DNA of 6,162 nucleotides. Source: Firmicutes bacterium UBA5388. Lineage in GTDB: Bacteria > Bacillota > UBA4882 > UBA10575. The stretch's first letter is position 1. Each line of letters opens with the position of its first letter. Under the pieces are notes generated by a model. It saw only the letters and a program-made list of their open reading frames with translations, searched no databases and was not told where the DNA came from. Shown piece after piece: positions 1-5,496 of this stretch. The DNA lies in NCBI GenBank assembly GCA_002409975.1, contig DHOO01000135.1, forward strand, positions 1-6,162. The letters are read 5' to 3'. The position numbers were made by a program, and so were the translations under genes.

Positions 1-50
1 TTTCATGTGCGCGGGCAGTAGCCAGCGTGAGCGACTACTTAGTCTTATAT
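1..50. other. Left-edge sequence downstream of the metal-sensor gene, no gene recognised
   Basis: Short stretch after the ArsR-family stop codon. Positions 7-36 are visibly richer in G and C than the AT-rich spacers elsewhere in the window. A 12-base inverted repeat (GACTA-CT-TAGTC, 33-44) is present, but no U-tract follows it on the minus strand, so it is not a convincing terminator. On the minus strand an ATG occurs at 4-6, only two codons from the edge and with no ribosome binding site in front, so no downstream gene can be called. Readthrough into a metal-resistance gene to the left is possible but not visible. Confidence 0.4.
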
Positions 51-434
51 TTATCTTTCTTCCGCATAGTGTTCCTGGGCTTCACGGATCAGATTTAGAA
101 TATGATCATCATCCAGGGAGTAATAGACCATCTTCCCCTCCCGCCGGTTTTTGACCAATCTTAGCATTTTCAAAAGGCGAAGGTGGTGGGAGATAGCTGG
201 CATACTCATCTCTAAAACTGCAGCGAGATCACAGACACAGAGCTCTTTCTGGGCTAGAAGGTAGAGAATTTTCGTCCTCGTCTCATCACCTAAAACCTTA
301 AAAATTTCCGATAGGCCCTCCACATCCGTTAACCTCTCACGAAGCTCCTCCTCTTTTACCGACGGACAATAATCATCACATAAATCTTGGTTGAAATAAG
401 ATTTATCATCTGAGATCTTAATCACCCCTAACAA
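51..434 (-). CDS. ArsR/SmtB-family metal-sensing repressor, CadC-like
   Basis: This is a 127-residue winged-helix DNA-binding repressor of the ArsR/SmtB family, expected to leave its operator when it binds a soft or transition metal ion. The winged helix spans about residues 41-107, with the recognition helix near 77-90 (SMPAISHHLRLLK). Two metal sites are visible. Cys66 and Cys68 in ELCVCDL, plus Cys19 and Cys23 (C-x3-C) in the N-terminal arm, match the Cd/Pb/Zn site of CadC. Asp109, His111, His122 and Glu125 reproduce the spacing of the SmtB/CadC alpha5 zinc site. The listed start is TTG, directly after an in-frame stop and without a Shine-Dalgarno sequence. GTG at codon 4 (423-425) is the alternative. 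Both keep the N-terminal cysteines, which align with CadC. The gene has its own promoter and palindromic operator, so autorepression is expected. Family call is very secure; the inducing metal is inferred (Cd, Pb or Zn most likely). Confidence 0.93.
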   Translation of the reverse strand: MLGVIKISDDKSYFNQDLCDDYCPSVKEEELRERLTDVEGLSEIFKVLGDETRTKILYLLAQKELCVCDLAAVLEMSMPAISHHLRLLKMLRLVKNRREGKMVYYSLDDDHILNLIREAQEHYAEER

Positions 435-453
435 TTAAGCAATCGTTTAATTG
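432..453. promoter_or_regulatory. Palindromic operator, probably bound by the ArsR-family repressor
   Basis: A 22-bp near-perfect palindrome has outer arms CAATTAA (432-438) and TTAATTG (447-453). Two further complementary pairs lie in the centre, giving 9 matches out of 11 pairs. Size, AT-richness and position are those of ArsR/SmtB-family operators. It covers the predicted transcription start (about 448) and reaches into the TTG start codon, so a bound dimer would block initiation. That the adjacent CadC-like protein is the binder is inference. Confidence 0.72.
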
Positions 454-454
454 A

Positions 455-483
455 ATTATAAACGCTGTTCTTAAAGGTGTCAA
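455..483 (-). promoter_or_regulatory. Consensus sigma-70 promoter of the ArsR-family gene
   Basis: Reading the minus strand, the -35 box is TTGACA (478-483) and the -10 box is TATAAT (455-460), separated by exactly 17 bp (461-477). Both hexamers match the housekeeping sigma consensus in every base. The predicted start is about position 448, leaving a leader of only about 14 nt before the TTG codon. Such an intrinsically strong promoter makes sense if it is normally held shut by the operator at 432-453. Confidence 0.85.
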
Positions 484-581
484 TAAATTTGCGCTGTTTA
501 CCGAAAATTTTGTTGTTGATTCTTGCTTTTAACCTTTTGACATTAAACTGATTGATTAGAAGAAATAGTGGGCTATTACCC

Positions 582-609
582 AATATCCTGCCCTTGAGCT
601 AATATCCTG
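582..609. repeat. Tandem 9-bp direct repeat AATATCCTG
   Basis: AATATCCTG occurs at 582-590 and again at 601-609, 19 bp start to start, close to two helical turns. It lies in the spacer between the transporter terminator and the metal-sensor promoter, about 135-160 bp upstream of the predicted start. It may be a paired protein-binding site or chance; nothing else in the window carries it prominently. Confidence 0.35.
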
Positions 610-619
610 ATGGGGCGCT

Positions 620-645
620 AAAAAAAACAGCTCTTACGAGCCGTT
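620..645 (-). terminator. Intrinsic terminator after the EamA transporter gene
   Basis: In the minus-strand RNA the arms AACGGCUC and GAGCUGUU form an 8-bp stem (one G-U pair) around a GUAA loop. The U-tract is eight bases, the first two of which belong to the stem (plus strand A-run 620-627). The G-U pair would be an A-C mismatch on the other strand, so the element is oriented for minus-strand transcripts. It begins about 60 bp after the transporter stop and separates that gene from the metal-sensor gene. Confidence 0.85.
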
Positions 646-706
646 CTTAACTTATTTTAATATACTTTTCTTGAAATGTTTGCTTAATTATTCAAATATT
701 ACTTCT

Positions 707-1645
707 TTATACGCCATGTTCTTCCTGGAAAACCCGGTCTATTTTTCGATGATGCTCAGTTGGTTTACTCAGTTGGAATAGACTTAACAAGATAAGGCTG
801 ATCCCAATAATCTGCCAACCAGTAATTATCTCCTCCAGTAAGAAACTGCCCGTGACCATGGTCACCACCGGAATTAAGTTTAAAAAAACGGTGGAGATGG
901 TTGCTCCTAAATTTTTAACCGCATAAGCATACCAAACATAGGCCAAAGCGGAACAGAAAATTCCTAGAAACAATAGGTTTACCCAGACAGAAACAGATAA
1001 ACTGGTCAGCGTTGGCCAACGTTTAATCTCCGGTATAATAAAAGGGATAAATAAAAAGATACTGATTAGCGACTGATAAGTAGTAATTAGAATGGTAGAA
1101 TGCTTCTCTAGCAACTTCTTACAAAAGGCGGTATAAACAACCCAGCAAGCCATCGCTCCTAGCACCATACTATTCCCTATGAAACGTGTAGAGGAAAAGT
1201 CTAGGCCACCATGATCTGTTACTAACAGATACACACCACCGATGGAAATCATAATCCACCATACCAGCTGTCTCCGAATTTTCATTTTATATATGATCGC
1301 TTCAGAAAGTAATGTAAATACCGGTAAAGCAGAAATAATCATCGAAGCATTAGCAGCGGTCGTATATTGCAGCCCGGTATTTTCAAAGGCAAAATAGAGG
1401 ACAATTCCAAAAAAAGCAGAGATCATAATCATGATCCATTCCCGTAAAGAAACCCGGAGTAAAGTTTTACTAACAATCCCCCACAGAATAAGAAACACGC
1501 TGGCGATAATCTGACGGTAAAAAGCGATCGTAATCGGGGGTAGCTGGGTTAATACTATTTTAGTGCTGATAAAGGATAGTCCCCAGGCCAAAACTGTAAA
1601 AATTAGTAACACAACTGCTAGCTTAGGGGCATTCTGTTTCCCCAT
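707..1645 (-). CDS. EamA/DMT-superfamily transporter, substrate unknown
   Basis: An integral inner-membrane permease of the drug/metabolite transporter superfamily, 312 residues from the preferred start, which is normal length for the ten-helix, two-EamA-repeat type. The first repeat covers about residues 9-142, with the hallmark stretch FENTGLQYTTAANASM followed by ALPVFTLLSE. The second covers about 155-290, with LGATISTVFLNLIPVV and FLLEE in the equivalent place. The short C-terminal tail is charged and probably cytoplasmic. An in-frame ATG eight codons upstream (1667-1669) has no ribosome binding site, while the ATG at 1643-1645 has GAGAGAGG eight bases before it, so the latter is chosen. 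The gene has its own predicted promoter and terminator and so looks monocistronic. Family members export amino acids, metabolites or drugs; nothing here identifies the substrate. Its position beside a metal sensor does not by itself imply metal export. Confidence 0.92.
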   Translation of the reverse strand: MGKQNAPKLAVVLLIFTVLAWGLSFISTKIVLTQLPPITIAFYRQIIASVFLILWGIVSKTLLRVSLREWIMIMISAFFGIVLYFAFENTGLQYTTAANASMIISALPVFTLLSEAIIYKMKIRRQLVWWIMISIGGVYLLVTDHGGLDFSSTRFIGNSMVLGAMACWVVYTAFCKKLLEKHSTILITTYQSLISIFLFIPFIIPEIKRWPTLTSLSVSVWVNLLFLGIFCSALAYVWYAYAVKNLGATISTVFLNLIPVVTMVTGSFLLEEIITGWQIIGISLILLSLFQLSKPTEHHRKIDRVFQEEHGV

Positions 1646-1653
1646 TTTTAAAA

Positions 1654-1661
1654 CCTCTCTC
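1654..1661 (-). promoter_or_regulatory. Ribosome binding site that fixes the EamA start
   Basis: GAGAGAGG on the minus strand ends eight bases before the ATG at 1643-1645. It falls between the two in-frame ATG codons and can serve only the second. This removes eight residues (MQSREVLK) from the longest reading frame. Confidence 0.8.
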
Positions 1662-1723
1662 GACTGCATTTATCTGTATTAGAATTAACAACTACTGAAC
1701 TAAACTTCAGATACTCAGAGCTT

Positions 1724-1765
1724 AAAAGGGAAAATTATATAAATTTATGTTAAGTTTCCCCCTTT
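1724..1765 (-). other. Leader hairpin in the EamA mRNA
   Basis: In the minus-strand RNA, AAAGGGGGAAA (plus 1755-1765) can pair over 11 contiguous positions with UUUUCCCUUUU (plus 1724-1734), using two G-U wobbles and a 20-nt A/U-rich loop. It would begin about 8 nt after the predicted transcription start of the transporter gene. No long U-tract follows it beyond the stem, so it is weak as a terminator. It may stabilise the 5' end, act as an attenuator, or partly terminate readthrough from the FecR gene. It was not matched to a known riboswitch class. Confidence 0.4.
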
Positions 1766-1779
1766 GAGGTCATGGTTAT

Positions 1780-1808
1780 AGCATAAGTAGTTTTATTACT
1801 AAAGTCAA
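1780..1808 (-). promoter_or_regulatory. Predicted sigma-70 promoter of the EamA gene
   Basis: On the minus strand TTGACT (1803-1808) and TATGCT (1780-1785) are separated by exactly 17 bp. Five of six -35 bases and four of six -10 bases match consensus. The predicted start is near 1773, giving a leader of about 128 nt to the ATG at 1645. It lies in the spacer after the FecR-domain gene, where no clear terminator was seen, so some transcription may also arrive from upstream. Confidence 0.6.
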
Positions 1809-1857
1809 ATATATTTATTGTTAAGCCGTTAAGTCTATTTATAAAAACAAGCTTCCC

Positions 1858-2574
1858 TTAGTTTTTTACTTTCTTTTTCTTCTTAACTTCTGCCTTGTTC
1901 TCTCCTGATGTTTCTACCTCTAACTTTCCTTGATTAGTCGGAGCTTCGCTCGCTTTCTTTTTAAAGTCCGGTTTTTCTTTCTTCATAAGCTTTCCTTTCT
2001 GTGGCGGCGTCAAGGGTTGACCGGGATGAACAAAGATCTCATACCCTGACCTAACTTTAACTTTTCTTTCTCTTTTATCAGCAACTTCCACTTCTCCCTC
2101 ATCAACATAAACCCAGGTGGCGCCGTTCTCCGCATTAAAGTCCACCGCAAAAACCGTCCCTCTTACTCCAGCTAAAGCGGTTTCGGTTTCAATCTCGAAA
2201 TTCACCATCCGACTTGCTGCTTTCATGATCCAAGCCCAAACTCTTCCCGTCTTCAGAAAAATTCTGGATTCAACATCCCTTTCCCGAATTTTATGCTCAG
2301 TCAGGCGGATAATAGTATGAGGATTCAGATAAACGCGGTGGGGGCCGAGGGCAAAAAGGACAGGAAATTCTTTGCTAACAATTAAATCTCCTGGTAAGAG
2401 AGGCGCTTTCTCCTTTAATGTTAGTTCACGTCCTTCTCTATAGACTGTAACCTCGTTTTCCGCTTCGATTATCTCTCCAATCCCCTCTTCCTTCGCCCCT
2501 CCCGGTAACCCAAATACCGATATCGTTACGGTAATTAATAAGATCAACGCTAAGATTCGTGTCTCTTTGGCCAT
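1858..2574 (-). CDS. Exported FecR-domain protein
   Basis: A 238-residue secreted or membrane-tethered protein. Residues 1-5 are polar/charged, 7-23 form a hydrophobic signal segment (ILALILLITVTISVFG), and the remainder is predicted extracytoplasmic. A FecR-type beta-rich domain lies at about 60-165: LPGDLI at 60-65, GRVWAWI at 110-116, the signature ALAGVRGTVFAVDF at 133-146 and VYVDEGEVEV at 155-164. The C-terminal 45-50 residues are low complexity and strongly lysine-rich. The in-frame ATG seven codons earlier lacks a ribosome binding site, whereas AGGAGG sits seven bases before the ATG at 2572-2574, so the shorter form is called. The gene follows the CHASE2 cyclase by 47 bp, with a small hairpin (2602-2617) in the gap, and is probably co-transcribed. 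No FecI-type sigma gene is nearby, so classical iron-citrate signalling is unlikely. A partner or ligand of the CHASE2 sensor is an inferred role. Confidence 0.85.
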   Translation of the reverse strand: MAKETRILALILLITVTISVFGLPGGAKEEGIGEIIEAENEVTVYREGRELTLKEKAPLLPGDLIVSKEFPVLFALGPHRVYLNPHTIIRLTEHKIRERDVESRIFLKTGRVWAWIMKAASRMVNFEIETETALAGVRGTVFAVDFNAENGATWVYVDEGEVEVADKRERKVKVRSGYEIFVHPGQPLTPPQKGKLMKKEKPDFKKKASEAPTNQGKLEVETSGENKAEVKKKKKVKN

Positions 2575-2581
2575 TTCTTTC

Positions 2582-2587
2582 CCTCCT
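2582..2587 (-). promoter_or_regulatory. Ribosome binding site that fixes the FecR-protein start
   Basis: A perfect AGGAGG on the minus strand lies seven bases before the ATG at 2572-2574 and after the earlier in-frame ATG (2593-2595). It therefore selects the shorter product, whose N-terminus reads as a standard signal peptide. Confidence 0.85.
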
Positions 2588-2621
2588 CGCTCCATAAACG
2601 AAAGCCGGTTTCAGCTTACAT

Positions 2622-4370
2622 CTAACTTCCCTCACTTTTAATTATACCGATCCGGACCGACGTTTCTCGGCCACGTAACTTCATTACACGCCACTCTGAT
2701 ACCACACTCTGCTTTTCTCCGCTAGTTACGGTGTCTACAGTCGCCCAAATTTCCCCCGGGCCGGCTAACTCCTGCAAACGGGCGGCAATGTTTACAGTAT
2801 CACCAACGGCAGTATATTCAAGGCGTTTTCCTCCTCCGATATTACCGATCATCGCCTCACCGGTGGAGAGTCCGATACCAACCGGTAAATACTTACTGTT
2901 CTCGGAGAAGAGTTTACTTATCGCTAAAGCGGCTGCTAATGCCCGCTGCGCATGATCCCGCTGGCTCAGAGGGGCGCCAAATAAAGCCAGGACCGCATCG
3001 CCAAGAAATTTATCTAAAGTCCCACCATAAGTAAAGATGATGTCGGTCATTAATGAGAGATGACAGTTTAAAATCTTTACCACCTCTTCCGGCGTTTTAC
3101 TCTCGGCAAAAGCGGTGAAACCCCTAAGATCGGCGATTAAGACGGTGATCGTTTGCCGCTGCCCGTTTAAATCCGGGCGAGGTCCTCTTAGCACTTGATT
3201 CATAACTTGAGGGGAAAGATATTTGGAAAACAGCTCTTTGAGTCTTCGCTCTTCAGTTCGGAGTTTGTAAAATTCTTCGATAAAAACTAATAACCAATTA
3301 GATAAGCCGGCTAAAAATAGCAGCGCCGGATCTAGATAGATTCCGAATAAAAAAAAGATTAGTGGAAGAGTAAAGGTCATCATCGTTAGGGCCAGAAAAC
3401 CATATAAGGCCCGCCTTCTACCTTTAACCATCCCTCCGTAAAGAGGGTATCCGCCCATCCAGCCGGCTAATAATATAATTATTAGCCGGACCATTGGGTG
3501 AACTTCAAAGGTTTCTTTCCAGCTTAAGAAGGTAGCTAACGCATAAGCGTGCAGAAAGACCCCGGGAATCTCTCCCATTTTAGCTACTGGGATCCGAAAT
3601 TGATCCGACTCTAACCCGGGAGCAGTCACTCCTACTAACACAATTCGATTGTTGAGTTGGTTAGAAGATACCCTCCCTAATAAAAGATCCGCAGCCGATA
3701 TGGTCGTAAACGATTCTAGTTCCCTTCCAAAAGTTAAGAGTAAACTTTCCTTAAAATCTTTTTTTAAAGATTTCTTTTTAGTAAGCGTCAGGATCTCTCC
3801 GACAAAGGATTTTTTCTCTTCCTCGTTAACCCTCACCCGAAGAGGAACCCTTCTTATTACCCCGTCGGAATCCGGTAGAACATCGGCAAATCCCGTTTTA
3901 GTAATCTTCCGTTTAAGAACTGGGATTACGCTTTCCGGATGATCGATCTTTATACGCATCCCTAATAGTCCATAGCATGCCTTAAGCCCTACTCGATCAA
4001 TTAACACCGAGTTGTGAAGTAAAGAGAGAGCCGCTCCTAGCGCTTTATCGTCTTTCTCATTACTCTCCTCCGTAAAAAGCAGGTCTACTCCAACCACTTG
4101 CGGATTACTTGAGGCTATCTCTGTAATTAAGTCGGCTATCATCTGTCGTGGCCAAGGCCATCTTCCTAACTCCTGTAAAGAAGCTTCATCAATACAGATA
4201 ATAATCGGATCAACAGGCGTCTCCATGGTTCCAGTTCGCAGCCGAAGCTCCGAATAAGAATCGTAACAATAGTTTTGCCACCGGTTAAAAACTCCACCTA
4301 ATCCTAAGAAGAAGATAAGTAAACTAACTAGGGTTGATTTAATATAATATGTTTTCCTTTTTATCCCCAT
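2622..4370 (-). CDS. CHASE2-domain membrane adenylate cyclase (class III)
   Basis: A 582-residue membrane receptor predicted to convert ATP to cAMP in the cytoplasm in response to an external signal. Order of parts: N-terminal membrane segment (about 12-28); extracytoplasmic CHASE2 sensor (about 30-288), with IICIDEASLQELGRWPWPR at 57-75, VVGVDLLF at 92-99 and IVLVGVTAPGL at 243-253; three closely spaced membrane helices (about 293-310, 322-343, 347-364); linker (FSKYLSPQVM, 381-390); class III cyclase domain (about 405-575). Catalytic residues all appear intact: metal-binding Asp414 (LIADLRGFT) and Asp458 (FLGDAV), adenine-selecting Lys454 with Thr520 (EYTAVGD), and transition-state Asn527 and Arg531 (VNIAAR). 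The Lys/Thr pair favours ATP over GTP and places it in the IIIb-type group. The start ATG has AAGGGG five bases before it. It probably heads an operon with the FecR-domain gene. The domain order is well known in bacteria; the ligand is not. Confidence 0.94.
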   Translation of the reverse strand: MGIKRKTYYIKSTLVSLLIFFLGLGGVFNRWQNYCYDSYSELRLRTGTMETPVDPIIICIDEASLQELGRWPWPRQMIADLITEIASSNPQVVGVDLLFTEESNEKDDKALGAALSLLHNSVLIDRVGLKACYGLLGMRIKIDHPESVIPVLKRKITKTGFADVLPDSDGVIRRVPLRVRVNEEEKKSFVGEILTLTKKKSLKKDFKESLLLTFGRELESFTTISAADLLLGRVSSNQLNNRIVLVGVTAPGLESDQFRIPVAKMGEIPGVFLHAYALATFLSWKETFEVHPMVRLIIILLAGWMGGYPLYGGMVKGRRRALYGFLALTMMTFTLPLIFFLFGIYLDPALLFLAGLSNWLLVFIEEFYKLRTEERRLKELFSKYLSPQVMNQVLRGPRPDLNGQRQTITVLIADLRGFTAFAESKTPEEVVKILNCHLSLMTDIIFTYGGTLDKFLGDAVLALFGAPLSQRDHAQRALAAALAISKLFSENSKYLPVGIGLSTGEAMIGNIGGGKRLEYTAVGDTVNIAARLQELAGPGEIWATVDTVTSGEKQSVVSEWRVMKLRGRETSVRIGIIKSEGS

Positions 4371-4520
4371 CTTTACCCCTTTTCATCGCAGGATCTTTAG
4401 ATTTTTCCTGATCTTTTTAGATGTTTCTAAATAAACCCTTCATTTCCTGCCATTGATTACATATGAACAACTTTATCTATAGTTCGTCTCACCTAATCTC
4501 CCGGTTTTTAACTGAATTCC
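4371..4520. other. Leader/promoter spacer of the cyclase operon with repeated ATCT...AGAT elements
   Basis: This spacer must contain the promoter for the cyclase gene because a strong terminator lies just upstream, but no good -35/-10 pair was found. TATAGA (4476-4481) on the minus strand is a possible -10 without a matching -35. Two similar elements, ATCT-TT-AGAT (4393-4402) and ATCT-TTTT-AGAT (4411-4422), lie 18 bp apart, 10-30 bp before the ribosome binding site. Each is itself an inverted repeat. They could be a regulator site or leader RNA structure. Confidence 0.4.
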
Positions 4521-4555
4521 AAAAAAAGGCTTTACATTTTTCTCAATGTAAAGCC
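4521..4555 (-). terminator. Strong intrinsic terminator after the lipoprotein gene
   Basis: The minus-strand RNA has arms GGCUUUACAUU and AAUGUAAAGCC forming an 11-bp perfect stem (plus 4528-4538 and 4545-4555), a 6-nt loop and seven U residues (plus A-run 4521-4527). It begins 28 bp after the lipoprotein stop codon. It closes the regulator/lipoprotein unit and separates it from the cyclase operon. Confidence 0.95.
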
Positions 4556-4583
4556 CCGACGGTTGATATAACCTTTTCTTTCT

Positions 4584-5453
4584 CTATAAAGCCTGTTCCT
4601 GTAAGGTAATTCCATCCGTAAGAATGACCGATTGCCCGTTTTCTACTTCTACCCCATCATAGGCAGCTTCATAATAAACTCCTGTTTCACCGGCGGGTGT
4701 TGTAAAGGTAAGATCATAAAGCCCGGCTGGTAAAAAAGAAAGAGTAAATTCTCCCTGCTCATTACAGATGGTAGAAATTTCATTACCTTTCGGATCAATC
4801 GTTGTAACCCTAATAAGTAAGTCTTCATACGCTAGCTCCAAGATGACTCTACCTGCAATCGCCCCTGTAGTGCTTAAACTCTCTACTCGGGTTACCGGGG
4901 TTAAAACATATCTTCTGTTTTGGCCTTGTTCTACCCCTTTGTCATTACTAATCGAGTGGGCGACATTAAAATCAACTACCAGTTGGGTTGTGATACCTTC
5001 TTTAATAATAAATGGGTTAACCAGCTTAATAGTGCGCGACGCCACCTTAAGATCTTCCTTACTTATTATCCCATCCTTTTCCACCATCACATAGTTATAA
5101 CTCTTAAGCGTTTCGTTTTCCGGAATATGCATCCGGATCTGATTATATTGACCTGGTTTTAAATCCACTACACCCAAGTCTTTTAGTTTACCACCACTGA
5201 ATTCCAGGAGGTTAATCATTTCATTCGGTTCCGACAAGGTAATCCAGTTATTATCCTCATCGTTACCATCTTCATTTTCTTTACAGATCTCCACTTTAGT
5301 AATAGTAACATTTACTTCTTTAAAATTAGCGGCGGGCGGCGCATCCGTAATAAAAAGTTCTAACTTCCCCATGCTATAAGGGTTATTCCGTATACACCCT
5401 TGAGCTAAAAGAACTAAAGTCAAACCAAAAAGCAGAAATAGCGCTTTTTTCAC
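4584..5453 (-). CDS. DUF4382-domain lipoprotein with C-terminal beta-sandwich
   Basis: A 289-residue exported lipoprotein of unknown function. Residues 1-19 are a lipoprotein signal peptide (MKK, then a hydrophobic run) ending LLAQG before Cys20, which fits the lenient lipobox pattern. The residue after Cys is Ile, so no Asp retention signal. Residues 29-192 match the DUF4382 pattern: GKLELFITDAPP, EVNVTITKVEI, DLKPGQYNQIRMHI, the VVDFNVAHS strand and YVLTPVTRVES. Residues 197-285 resemble a carboxypeptidase-regulatory/Cna-B-like beta-sandwich (GAIAGRVI, NEQGEFTLSFLPAGLYDLTF). An acidic loop (about 58-69) could bind cations. The start is GTG with AAGGAG nine bases upstream. It lies 43 bp after the Crp-family gene, behind a perfect CRP-type palindrome and a possible -10 box, and ends in its own strong terminator. 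It may therefore be co-transcribed with the regulator, controlled by it, or both. DUF4382 has no settled role; a surface binding or adhesion function would be a guess. Confidence 0.82.
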   Translation of the reverse strand: MKKALFLLFGLTLVLLAQGCIRNNPYSMGKLELFITDAPPAANFKEVNVTITKVEICKENEDGNDEDNNWITLSEPNEMINLLEFSGGKLKDLGVVDLKPGQYNQIRMHIPENETLKSYNYVMVEKDGIISKEDLKVASRTIKLVNPFIIKEGITTQLVVDFNVAHSISNDKGVEQGQNRRYVLTPVTRVESLSTTGAIAGRVILELAYEDLLIRVTTIDPKGNEISTICNEQGEFTLSFLPAGLYDLTFTTPAGETGVYYEAAYDGVEVENGQSVILTDGITLQEQAL

Positions 5454-5462
5454 GCTTACTCA

Positions 5463-5468
5463 CTCCTT
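5463..5468 (-). promoter_or_regulatory. Ribosome binding site supporting the GTG start of the lipoprotein
   Basis: AAGGAG on the minus strand lies nine bases before GTG at 5451-5453. No in-frame ATG offers a full signal peptide, and the residues that follow GTG (KKALFLLFG) are a typical signal-peptide start. Confidence 0.75.
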
Positions 5469-5477
5469 TTTGGTTTT

Positions 5478-5486
5478 AGCATATTA
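5478..5486 (-). promoter_or_regulatory. Possible -10 region of the lipoprotein promoter
   Basis: On the minus strand the overlapping hexamers TAATAT (5481-5486) and TATGCT (5478-5483) could serve as -10 boxes. They predict starts at about 5474 or 5471, 18-21 nt before the GTG codon, which leaves room for the AAGGAG site. No -35 box is seen at the expected distance, as is usual at activator-dependent promoters. The CRP-type palindrome would then be centred at -38.5 or -41.5. Confidence 0.45.
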
Positions 5487-5496
5487 CACTTGGTCT

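Larger units (their letters stand above)
435..706. other. Regulatory spacer between transporter and metal-sensor genes
   Basis: This 272-bp AT-rich spacer contains, from right to left, a loose TTGAA...TTCAA inverted repeat (671-695), the transporter terminator (620-645), the AATATCCTG direct repeat, and the promoter/operator of the metal sensor. No reading frame with a plausible ribosome binding site was found in it on either strand. Confidence 0.6.

Noticed and set aside
537..565. TTGACA on the plus strand at 537-542 as a promoter
   Set aside because: No acceptable -10 hexamer lies 15-19 bp downstream, and transcription in that direction would run antisense into the transporter gene.
1643..1669. 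Longer form of the EamA transporter starting at the ATG at 1667-1669
   Set aside because: No ribosome binding site precedes it, while GAGAGAGG is correctly spaced before the ATG at 1643-1645.
1810..1857. Terminator after the FecR-domain gene
   Set aside because: Only weak TTAA-based pairings are present and no stable stem is followed by a U-tract, so readthrough cannot be excluded.
1858..2574. Classical FecR anti-sigma/iron-citrate regulator
   Set aside because: The protein is exported with only a signal segment, has no cytoplasmic sigma-binding N-terminal domain, and no FecI sigma or TonB-dependent receptor gene is in the window.
2572..2595. Longer form of the FecR-domain protein starting at 2595
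   Set aside because: AGGAGG lies between the two ATG codons and fits only the downstream one; the extra residues would put acidic and charged residues before the signal peptide.
2117..5162. Plus-strand reading frames opposite the FecR, cyclase and lipoprotein genes
   Set aside because: They are complements of strongly supported genes, have no family resemblance, and lack ribosome binding sites.
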